Of a stretch of DNA of 64,000 nucleotides, positions 44,735-54,093 are shown one piece after another. The stretch covers positions 15,463 through 79,462 of the forward strand of contig ML976978.1 of NCBI GenBank assembly GCA_010015675.1. The letters are read 5' to 3'. A model generated the notes under the pieces. That model was not told the DNA's origin and made no database searches. It saw only the letters and a list, made by a program, of their open reading frames with translations. The position numbers and the translations under genes were made by a program. The stretch's first letter is position 1. Each line of letters begins with the position of its first letter. This stretch comes from Byssothecium circinans (taxonomy: Eukaryota; Ascomycota; Dothideomycetes; Pleosporales; Massarinaceae).

Positions 44735-46368
44735 TGTGATGGGCGGTGAGGGTTGAGTGTGAAAGTTTCTGAAGATTCTAAAGGTTTGTGTTAGTAGGTG
44801 TGCATCCAGAGAGGATTGTAGAAATCGCTAGTGACGAGAAGAGCAGAGGTGGTGTGTGTGAGGGAGCGCACCGATGCGGGAGTATTTAGACTAGGAGACA
44901 GGCGGAAAATATAAGGCCCGGTTTAGGCGAGAAGTGAGGTCTGAGTGAATCGCTGAGCGGTCTTTGTGCTGAGCGATAAGCTGGCTATTGTGGCGCCAGA
45001 CACACTGCGTTTGTGTCGCCAGCCTCCTACCCATGTGCCACAATCATGCTCAACTCTGCTGACTCCGAATGATACCAAACAGCATAATCGCTCTGCGTGC
45101 TGCTAACATGTATGTTTTTAATATGGGTCATTCGGGAATCCGTGCGCGAGTGTACGCTAGTGTGCCTAACTTCCTGCACAAATACCGCGACAAAAGGAAA
45201 ACACAGGGCATTAGTGATTAGATGACAAGAGACTTCTGCACGCCAGAGCTGATTTCTTCTGTTTATGGTACTATTAACTGTGATTGCTTTGTGTTTATTC
45301 TCGGACTGTCAAGGCCGCGTGCTCTGTGCTATCGAAGATCAAGGCGATGAGTCACTCCTCGAATGGACTTTCGCGTCTTAGTGGCTCAGCTCTTTCTAAA
45401 TAACAGTGTTTTAATGCTGTAACGCTGAAAAATGCTATTGTTGTAGGTACCTTGACAGAGACCGCAAAGATGAAGGTACGCAAGGTTGAAGGTACAGTCA
45501 AGCGTCAAAAGTCTCGCAACGGGGCATTTTCCTGGGCTTTGTGCCAAATAGTGAAGTGACACCGATAGATGGAGCCTAGGAGTTTGAAGAGGGCTTTAGA
45601 CCACTCGCATTGTTAACACAAACCTAACGATTGGTCTCTGGGGGATTCCTTTTGGTATAAAGTGTGTCGAGCCTAGTACTTTCATAGGGATGGAGGTGAA
45701 GGTTCTGTAGCTTGCGACAATCACCACTGACATCGTGATCAAGGAACACACTAGCACGGCATGTTGAAAATGGAAGCTTCTCTACGTGCCATTTCCAATT
45801 CTTAATGGCCTTCTTGCTGGCGGATTGAATCAGGATAACAAACGTGTCAAAATTAATCTAGTGCAGGGCAATGTTGTGGAAAGGCCGCAGTATAGCGTGC
45901 AAAAATGCGAGTACAGATATGCGTCGAAAGTTCAAACTCTAGCATCGCTTTCTATAGTTTGCGCTTGCTGAAGTGTTACAACGCTCCCGTGCTAGTTTTG
46001 TACTAGAACTGAACTATCATAAAAGAGGCACATATACTGTACTATGTAGTTATGGTGTAGACATATTCGATGTCCCTCTTTGGTCTAACAGCTTCCTGTT
46101 TTAATCACCAAATATGATTGCGAGAGTGATCACATCAGTCTAGATTGCACTCTGAATGGAAAAAGCTCATTATGATCTAGGACTGTGACCTTTCAGATAC
46201 CTGCAGCCATGTCTGTCCATCAAAAGTCGTCTCGCTCAGTCTCGATCATTGTGCACTAAGGCAGAACCCTGTGCTTTCACACCATACATTATGAAGTCAG
46301 GACCTCCATATTCCAAACGGCCTCCTGATTGCCCCCCGTGTTATTCTCCAACTCCATGCAAGCTAACG
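44735..46368. other. 1.6-kb intergenic region
   Basis: Starts with the promoter of the Gfd2-like gene (GA/GC-rich to about 44950). The rest has no recognisable gene on either strand; frames near 45786 and 46249 lack motifs. Confidence 0.55.
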
Positions 46369-47475
46369 CTAGGTCCTCCAATCGAAGAAGCTGTCCACTT
46401 GCTCAGCCGTAAACTCTTCCGTTTCAAAGCCGTGAACTTGGCAATCACGATCCTTGCCCTGGTAGCGGGCCACGCACCGCCACAACATATACAGAGGTAC
46501 CGCGGAGGTCCGGAACCCCAAGAACATTGCGCATCTTGAAGATCTTTGCGGCTGGAGCCTGGGATGAGGGAGCTAGACACTTTCCGATACAAACGCGCAA
46601 AATTCTGTAGTGTGTACGAGGGTCTCTTGAATACTAATTTGACCCAAGCTCAGGACAATGCCACGAACATCAAATGTAACGGATTCAAAAGGACCACTAT
46701 TGGGGAAGGAATCGAACCAACCGCAGTCCCAAGCTTTTCGCCCGCGTAAGAGCGTAGAGGCCGGACTACCATAGACTGTCATTCCGTAGTGGAGAAGGTT
46801 GAGAGTCCGCAGCGATTTGAGAAGTGTTCGGATATTGGCAGGGACTTGCGCAAGGAGCCCTCGATTGTACCCGGGGAATGGTAATTCTAGACTGAGATGG
46901 AGAGACCGCAGGAGCTTGAATGACGAAGAGATGTCGGATATGAAGGCTTGAGGTGCGAAGTTGAAATGCTCCCAGCGCAATTGGAAGTCGAACGTGTTTT
47001 TAATGAAGAACATCGAGGTCGTTTCTTCCCGGATCTGCTTGTTGGCCTGAATAGAGCGACGGTTGCAGCATCGTGAGTCCCATTGAGACCCACATTATCT
47101 ATCTCGCAGCTGGCTAAAAAATTTTCGACAGCCGAATTCTTCCTGTAGTTGTATAGAAAAACTCCTAGAATGTCCGATTCTTCACCGCCCTCGAAAGGTT
47201 CTGTTCCATTCGGGCAAGTCACTAAACACTTGGCGTAGTTTTTCTGATACTCCCACAATTGTGACCTTCGGCCTAAGCAACTCTGGTTCGAAAATCCGAT
47301 TGTGTAACTCTGCGGGGAGGTCGACGAAGCTCTTGCGATCGGTCGTATCACTGGTTCTTGGTTGTGCGCTTGGATAGTTGTCGTCATACTTACGTCCAGA
47401 TGTTGTACTGTGCTCGCGCTTTTGGCATCGACGGCCAGTTGCGGGCTTTGATGCACGCTTCCGCTTCGTGCCCAT
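46369..47475 (-). pseudogene. decayed paralogue of the neighbouring F-box-like gene
   Basis: From the ATG at 47475 a basic head (MGTKRKRASKPATGRRCQKR) leads to SFVDLPAELHNRIFEPELLR, matching GFLDLPAEIRNQIYELALIR of the intact gene at 47976-49436. The frame then ends; the conserved continuation (EETTSMFFIKNTFDFQLRWE, LLRSLHLSLELPFPGYN, LNLLHYGMTVYGSP, GPFESVTFDVR) appears in another frame from about 47015, and a further shift gives a C-terminal piece ending DSFFDWRT near 46369. At least two frameshifts and a shortened middle separate the pieces. It lies about 500 bp from the intact gene on the same strand, so tandem duplication followed by decay is likely. Confidence 0.7.
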
Positions 47476-47975
47476 GGTGGTGTCGTATATGGGATAGTCG
47501 ATCCGATAGTGTGATTTTATTGAATTGGAGGAAGGCAGTGCGGTTTAAATATAAAGACGGCGTACTTGGTAAGTCAGTAGCAATAGTGCACTAGCCACAA
47601 TGGCATCATGCCTGATGGCGAGCCAAATACAGTATTGGGCAGAGAACTGCACGTGCATTCTTCTCACCTTCGCCCTGAACGCATCCCCGCTTTTTTTTCT
47701 AGCGCCAAAGGCCTCATTTATTTTATAGGGCTAGTTCATCAAAATGCAAAGGAATTGAAGAAGTTGGCTTAATGCAGGCGAGCATTGCGACCATATCTCA
47801 ATCTCATAATACAAAGGCTTCGATAATACAGGAGCTTTGGGTACAATCCATTCATACTCCTATATAAACAGATGAATATATCTACCCTAGCTATTTGTGT
47901 GCTACGGAACCTACCTCTCATTACTCGTAGAAGAGGTTGCAGCAGCGCCTCGGAGTGTATACACAAAATACATGG
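47476..47975. other. intergenic region between tandem F-box-like paralogues
   Basis: Contains the promoter of the decayed copy and 3' flank of the intact one. An 8-bp T run at about 47692-47699 and AT-rich DNA; no gene. Confidence 0.45.
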
Positions 47976-49436
47976 CTAGGCCCAGAAACTCGGTCGGAAG
48001 ATCACGTTCCCCGCCATTGAAACATCTTCGACACCGAGTCCGCGGAGATCTTCAGTCGAAGACGGACAATCTGCATGCCTGAATCCCATCTGAAGAATAC
48101 AATTCTCCGGCGATCTCATCCCCCGATTCCTCAGCCTCAACAGCCTGACCGGTACCTGTCTTGACAGGACCCGAAGCCAAGCCTTCCTCAAATTATGGCA
48201 CACACTACGCAAGAAAACGATCTCTCGAATGTTTTCCCAAGTAGTGATGAATGGTCTAGTGCGGACTTCGAAAGAAGCTGACTCGAAGGGGCCAATGCTA
48301 GAAAGATCTTTAACAAAGCTTTCAGAAGGCTTTACAGGGAAACCATGAATAAGCAAACCAAAATGCCGCAGTTGCAGCATTCTCAACATCTTAACAAGTT
48401 CCTTGAGGCTTGGGGGTGTGACGTATTCAGTCGGAAGGTTATGCTGCACTGCGTAAGTGTAGGGCGGGGGTAGATCAAGCACCAGGTGCAGGGAGCGTAG
48501 ATATTGGAAAGAGGTCGTGCGGTCGTTGAGGAATGCACGCAGCCCGACAAACGCATCTTCCCAGCACATCTTGAAGCTGAACGTACTTTTCAGATAGAAG
48601 AGTGACGTCGTTTCTTCAGAGATCTGCTTGTTGGTACGAAGAAGGCTCAAGTTAACCGGAGGCGGTGTTGAGTATTGTCGCATCTCGTAGCTCGCGACAT
48701 AGGGCTGAATACCGCCGTCGATACTTGCTTTGTCCGGCGGTAGTATTGAAGTCATTGGATTGACGGTCCAGTGGGATCGCTCGTAGATAGGCCGTGACAA
48801 TGGTGTGCAGTCACGCCAGTTATCTCGGAAGTAATCGGGAAGGCTGCTCACGTCGCCGTAAATATTGAACGGGTGTTGCGGGGCAGATAAGATCGAGATC
48901 TTGGGACGGATCAGAGCTAGTTCGTAGATCTGATTACGAATCTCCGCGGGAAGGTCGAGAAAGCCTGTACGATGAGCATTGTTTAGTTGTGATGTAGGGT
49001 TGAGGCCTTGCTCATGCTGATCCAGTCCTTCTGTATCGCGCGTCTGAATCACGTGGGACTCTACTCTGTGCTTCTTGCTAGGTATGACGACCTGGACAGC
49101 CACTTTTGGGGGACCTTGGTGTTGCGTGACCCGATCTGACGACATCACAAGGCGCATCGCGCTGGCTTCCCCGCCGACTTTCCTCTTAGCAGGACTGGCC
49201 ACTATGTGTCGGGGAACTGAAACTTTGTCTACCTGCTCTTCTGCTACAGTACCAGACACCTCGGCTGCCGAATGCATTTCTGGGCCCTTCTTGCCCGGTA
49301 TAGCTAGTTTGATCTTTTCCGCCGGCTGCGGTGAATGAGAGCTTCGGATTTGATGAGATGATGCGGCTCGAGGCTTCGTTGGATGATGCCTCCCCGACCA
49401 CCGAGCTTTCTTTTTCGCCGGCTTGCTTCGCCCCAT
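47976..49436 (-). CDS. F-box/2EXR-like hypothetical protein, intact paralogue
   Basis: A 486-aa intronless protein starts at the ATG at 49436 (MGRSKPAKKKARWSGRHHPT). Residues 1-150 are basic and low-complexity with nuclear-localisation-like KKKARW and KRKVGG. Then comes GFLDLPAEIRNQIYELALIR (about 160-180), the motif of fungal F-box-like/2EXR proteins, followed by an alpha/beta body (NLSLLRTNKQISEETTSLFY, YLRSLHLVLDLPPPY, ASFEVRTRP). Many Pezizomycotina genomes encode dozens of these; function is unknown and E3-adaptor roles are unproven. The open frame extends 41 codons upstream to another ATG (49559), but the chosen ATG starts the basic head also seen in the paralogue. Confidence 0.75.
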   Translation of the reverse strand: MGRSKPAKKKARWSGRHHPTKPRAASSHQIRSSHSPQPAEKIKLAIPGKKGPEMHSAAEVSGTVAEEQVDKVSVPRHIVASPAKRKVGGEASAMRLVMSSDRVTQHQGPPKVAVQVVIPSKKHRVESHVIQTRDTEGLDQHEQGLNPTSQLNNAHRTGFLDLPAEIRNQIYELALIRPKISILSAPQHPFNIYGDVSSLPDYFRDNWRDCTPLSRPIYERSHWTVNPMTSILPPDKASIDGGIQPYVASYEMRQYSTPPPVNLSLLRTNKQISEETTSLFYLKSTFSFKMCWEDAFVGLRAFLNDRTTSFQYLRSLHLVLDLPPPYTYAVQHNLPTEYVTPPSLKELVKMLRMLQLRHFGLLIHGFPVKPSESFVKDLSSIGPFESASFEVRTRPFITTWENIREIVFLRSVCHNLRKAWLRVLSRQVPVRLLRLRNRGMRSPENCILQMGFRHADCPSSTEDLRGLGVEDVSMAGNVIFRPSFWA

Positions 49437-50389
49437 TGTGAATGAATATACGGTTGTGGATTTCGAGTTAATTTCGGTTGGTATGTTGTTGAGATGATGG
49501 GAGTTTGTAGAGAGAGGTCTGCTGGACGTGCATATTATATCTTGAGGCGAGGTCACCATGTGACTGAGGTCACGGGATTTTCTCCGACACAGCCAATATT
49601 ACTAAGCGAGTCTACTTAGCCAGAACTCACCGCGATCAAGCTTGATAATGAGTGCCATTGTGTAGACACGCACATTCAAACTCGGCAACCCCAAGTTTAT
49701 CAAATATGCTCTGGCGTTAGAAAAAAAAAGACCCTTCTGGAAGCGCGTACTACCATAGGTAATGATAATGATGTACTGACCTGCTCCGGATACTTTTCAA
49801 GAATTCTCTAGAAACCAATGATCTTGCTTCACTACATTAGACAGAATCCAAAGCCCCTCGCAGTGTATAGCCTTCTGGAAAGAATGGCATGCTCTACCTA
49901 ATGGCTAGCGCCAATATTATGGATGATATAGAAGAGTTTCAGTGGCAGTTATTGTCTAAATACGTGGCACGGTTTGACTCCTAGGACTTTCCGTCCTCGC
50001 CGCAGCCACATTGTTTATATGGAAGATCATGGTACGAGGGATAGTGAGTCATCGTGGAGATCGGTTTCTTTCCCTTGATCGACTTGTTCACCATTGCGCG
50101 GAATATTTGGTTCATTCTGTCTACTTCGGGCGGACTAGTCCGTATGTGTCCCTGATAGGATGTATACTCATGGATAATAGTGCATAGAACTGGTTCAGTT
50201 CCGTCCATATGCCAGCACCATACTATGTTGAGCAGAGCGTTGAGTCAAGGGTGGACCTACTTGAGCCCTAATTCAAGTTATGTGAGATGTTATGCAATTT
50301 TATAAATAATTTTTGAGAAAATTTTTTACGCCTCTTCCATATAGTTTCCTGACTTTTAACGATTTCCATATTTTCGGTTATACAAAGCT
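49437..50389. other. 950-bp intergenic region
   Basis: Promoter of the F-box-like gene followed by sequence with no recognisable gene; a minus-strand 75-codon frame at 49981-50208 has no motif. Confidence 0.5.
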
Positions 50390-51179
50390 CATGAAAGCAG
50401 GCCAAATTTGCCTCTCCGTCAACCATGTCTTTGTCGACTTTGACATCCATCAGAAATTCGTCGCACGAATCGTGTTTTGGACTAATAAGTTCGCGGAAAG
50501 GGGAACGACGGTCATATATCTACAATCGTCAACCAGGAGAACTTCGACCCCTGACCGCCATGCTGGAAGATACGAAAGGGAAAGTCTTACCTACTGGCGC
50601 TCGATCGGACTGGAAGCAGTTGAAGATAGGAATAGTGCTCGTGAACAATGTCGACGTTGGCGATACACTACTGTCCGAGGAGATCTTTGGACCCGTACTT
50701 CCTGTTGTTGTGAACAGTACAAGAGCGCTGTTCTGGCTATTTAAAGCATGGCCCATCCGCTCCTCCCATACATCCCCCCTCAAAAGCAGACAGAAATCGA
50801 CTATGGTAAGCTTTTGATTTATATGCTGTTGTTTTACAAGGAGGCTAAGTTGCGAAATAGTTCACCATGATACCCTACCTGGCGGCGTGACTATCGATGA
50901 CTGTTTGCTTCACGCAGCTGTCCAGGTGTGCCTTTCGGTGGTGTAAGTAAGTTGCTCTCCCATAATCATCACCGATTTCAAGACAAGGTCAATAAGATTG
51001 TCGCAGGAGACTCGGGTATGGGCTACGTTCACAGCACGCATGGCTTCGACGCATTCACACACAAGCGATTCGTCGCTCGACTACCCGACAGTCTGGATAA
51101 AATCACTGGCGCGTTTTATCTGCCCTATGATTTCAAAGCGGGGCGTTGGATGATTGATGCAGCGAGGCTAAGGTTCTAA
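50390..51179 (+). pseudogene. 3' half of a class-3 aldehyde dehydrogenase, frameshifted
   Basis: The sequence begins inside the enzyme at LMKAGQICLSVNHVFVD, which contains the catalytic Cys region of class-3 (fatty) aldehyde dehydrogenases. It continues in a second frame with RPLTAMLEDTKGKVLPTGA and DTLLSEEIFGPVLPVV, then through GGVTIDDCLLHAA and PFGG, an intron (GTAAGT...GCAG) and DSGMGYVHSTHGFDAFTHKR to a normal-looking C terminus (YLPYDFKAGRWMIDAARLRF). The first roughly 240 residues, with the NAD-binding domain and catalytic Glu, are absent, and at least one frameshift separates the blocks near 50520. It cannot encode an active enzyme. Confidence 0.8.
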
Positions 51180-51470
51180 TAGGGTGAAGTGTTTACAGAT
51201 GAGAAGCTGACTCTCGTACGCCTGATGAGTTGGAAGAAATAGGCTTTCGTTGCAGTGTTGCTCGGTGTCGGTATTGCGAAATTCGTCACCAAGTGAGATG
51301 TGATTGATGCAGGCACAAGGCTTTTGACGAGCGATTGTATAATATCTTAAAACCTATTGAAGGATGGTTCTTTGACTCGGAGGCAGTATAGCACTAGTAT
51401 AAACCAACCCAGAATAGAAACTCTCAAGCAGATTGCTGACGGTAATAACAGGAAGGGTAACAGAACCACG

Positions 51471-52007
51471 TCATCTCAAGTAACCATCCCAATGACCGAC
51501 GTCTCCACCATTAGAGAAGCTTGCATTCGCCATCCGTCGTACTTCCTTTCTGCGTCGCCGTCCCTTCCCGTCATCTGCCTCCATCGAAATCAACGCCTGC
51601 CTCTCTTGTACTCTCGAAGCCTTTTTGCGCATCTCATGATTAGGTATTCTGTCTGCACGGCCACTGTTTTCTTGCCTCGCAGTTTGCTCGCGGCCAGGGA
51701 ATGGTTGGGCCTTCTGATTCACTCTCTTCTTGCGCTCCTTCGATATTTCTCCATTCTTCATCGGTAAAAGCTCCCGCTCGGGGGAAACATCTCTATGATC
51801 GTAGTGCTGAAGGCCGAGGCGTGGGAATTCCGCTGCACAGCTAGGTGGGCTTACTGGACGCTTGGGATCGTATACGTAAGCCCATGAGGACAGATAAGAG
51901 GATTTGATGGCAATAGATCGAGGGGATACCGGGCATCTTTTGGTACCGAATGAGTTTGTTGGGTTGGAGGTCGGTCCGGAAATTGCGAAACGATCGTTGT
52001 GCGACAT
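51471..52007 (-). CDS. small charged protein A with DVSP motif
   Basis: The ATG at 52007 gives 178 aa starting MSHNDRFAISGPTSNPTNSF. The middle contains LQHYDHRDVSPERELLP, then a strongly basic Arg/Lys/Glu-rich helical part (EISKERKKRVNQK and KGRRRRKEVRRMA). There is no signal peptide or membrane segment; several SP sites (CPVSPRS, RPVSPPS, DVSPE) look like proline-directed kinase targets. It shares the HYDHxDVSP motif and overall plan with the next minus-strand gene (52467-52997). No family is recognised. Confidence 0.5.
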   Translation of the reverse strand: MSHNDRFAISGPTSNPTNSFGTKRCPVSPRSIAIKSSYLSSWAYVYDPKRPVSPPSCAAEFPRLGLQHYDHRDVSPERELLPMKNGEISKERKKRVNQKAQPFPGREQTARQENSGRADRIPNHEMRKKASRVQERQALISMEADDGKGRRRRKEVRRMANASFSNGGDVGHWDGYLR

Positions 52008-52466
52008 TTTGCGAAGAATATTCGTATGTATTATTGTACAACGGGTCAACTAAGTGGGTTATATGTGGGTGGATACATGTGCGTCACAGGTCTCTTTTCT
52101 GATCAAGGCTTGTTATTTCGCTTCCATTGCGTTTGAGTCAAACAAAGTACGTAGCCTGGGCTTCACAAGCGAGACTCATGACTGGAGCCACAAATCAAAA
52201 TCAAGCGCTTTAAATCACAGCATGGGCAAACTTCAATGAAAATCGTATCATAAATCGATTCGTGGTCGTGGCGTTTGCGGCTGTGATCCGCGGAACCTTA
52301 TTCTTACTTACATTACACATTAAGCCAAGTGGCGATATCTTTCTAGATTGTGAATACCACAGGGCCAAGCACTATTGAAGATTGGCTCAGCGTCTGTGGT
52401 CCGGTGATTTGTCATTTCTGGAGTATGCGCTACCTCAAAATCTCCTTTTCAGCTTTAACCCCTAAT
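52008..52466. other. intergenic region between the two DVSP-motif genes
   Basis: About 460 bp; promoter of gene A and 3' flank of gene B. Nothing else seen. Confidence 0.45.
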
Positions 52467-52997
52467 TCACCAGTGTGGAGCACGAAAGTGCCCCCAATCT
52501 CTCCGTGGCCCATTGCCGAAATCTTCAGGACCATAATGCTCAAAGTCCCCAGGAAACCCCCGTCCACTAGCAAAGTACGGCGGATACTCCTCCTCATCAT
52601 CGTAGTAATCAGGATGAAAGCCTCTGAAATTCCGATCTCCAAACCTACGAAAAGCGTCATGACTGAGATGCAGCGATGCACGCGAAGAGTGTCTAGGGCC
52701 CCGCTCTAAATGTCCATGCATCATTTGCTCCCTCATTCTGCGCTCTTCGTGGAGTTCTTCTCTTGTAGGTCTGCGCCGGCGATATTGACGGTTGGCGTCG
52801 TATTTTGGGTGGTCGAACTGGCCCATTCCGAGAGGACTTACATCGCCATGGTCATAATGAGATCGCTTTCGGGGCCATTCAGCTGTGTCCCAGCGTGGTG
52901 GACTAACGTCTCCGTATCTAGAGTCTCGGTCTCGCATCATTTCAAATTCGTGTAGGCCGATCGGGGGCGCATCTTGGGAGTGTCGCCGGTTGGGCAT
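52467..52997 (-). CDS. small charged protein B with DVSP motifs
   Basis: The ATG at 52997 gives 176 aa starting MPNRRHSQDAPPIGLHEFEM. It carries DSRYGDVSPPRWD and RSHYDHGDVSPLGM, then a basic coiled part (YRRRRPTREELHEERRMREQ) and a C-terminal region rich in Tyr, Phe, Gly, Asp and His (DYYDDEEEYPPYFASGRG and FEHYGPEDFG). It looks disordered and RNA-binding- or condensate-like. It is in the same orientation as gene A and shares the HYDHxDVSP signature, suggesting tandem duplication with strong divergence. Confidence 0.55.
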   Translation of the reverse strand: MPNRRHSQDAPPIGLHEFEMMRDRDSRYGDVSPPRWDTAEWPRKRSHYDHGDVSPLGMGQFDHPKYDANRQYRRRRPTREELHEERRMREQMMHGHLERGPRHSSRASLHLSHDAFRRFGDRNFRGFHPDYYDDEEEYPPYFASGRGFPGDFEHYGPEDFGNGPRRDWGHFRAPHW

Positions 52998-54093
52998 TGT
53001 GGATAAGTGAGAGTTCTTGGATATTTACTTGTTAGAATAGAGGTTTATGTTTGGTATAGACGGGGGAGAAAGTTTATATAATGTAGATGAGCTGTTGCTT
53101 ATATATATAGGTGGCAGGTCCGTGACCTGATGCGGTGTTGAAGATGAAGACTTCCACGCATTATCGCGACTTCAAGACACCAGTCTCAGTAGGTATCTTC
53201 CAGAAGCTTCGCCGCTTAATAATTATTAGCACTGTTTTACTGCCATAGGACCGATGATGGAATGACGGATAGGTATGCACTAACTTTATGCGGACGTGTT
53301 GCCATGGAATTGACGTCGTCACTGACACAAAACCATCCAAATCACGATGACTGCGCCCTAAGATTGACCACTTTAACCCACCCAAACCGTGATTCTACGG
53401 ACCTCAGGACTCGTATGCTTATTTAATATCAGAAAGGCTCATGCTATGAACTTTTTCACGCGGCGTCACAGCACATGGTGGTTAGTTCCATTGTGTACAT
53501 GTCAGAATAACAGTTCAACAAGTTTCAACCTGGCCTCCGCTTCACCTGTCATCCCCAATATCGGTCACGCAATTCACTCTGACCCACCATCCCCATTCCC
53601 ATTGCCATCCAAAACCACTCAATTGCAAGTACTCCCTATTTTCATCCCCTCGAAAACCACGCCATCCAACCGCCGCAAAAACATCGACAAGGCTTTCGAG
53701 CCTCGCTTTTACTGCCCCAGCAACTATAGCCCTCACTTCCACACACAATATCCATTCAAGTGACAAGCTATGAGTGTGTCAAAAGCCACCTTAGGTTGAG
53801 CAATGTAGACGTGCCAGAAAGAACAGAAGTCAACCATCACGCACTCCATCGTATCAAAAGCAATAAGAAAGCAAAGGACTTCATAGATCATAATGCCACA
53901 AAGCAATCAAACTAATACCAAGAAAGGAAAGAGGGGCACGTAACCAGAGAAGGAGAACCCACATGACAAGAAGCGCAAGAACGCCGAACCACCGAAAGAA
54001 ATGTCCTTCTCTCCAAACTATTAAAAAGGTTCCTTTTCGAAATGTCTCCCGCACGTGGTAATGCCAACGAAGCGAACCAAAACATATCTTCAA
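52998..54093. other. 1.1-kb intergenic region
   Basis: No gene is recognised; a plus-strand frame at 53389-53763 and minus-strand frames at 53542-53766 and 53881-54093 lack motifs and splice structure. Confidence 0.5.
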
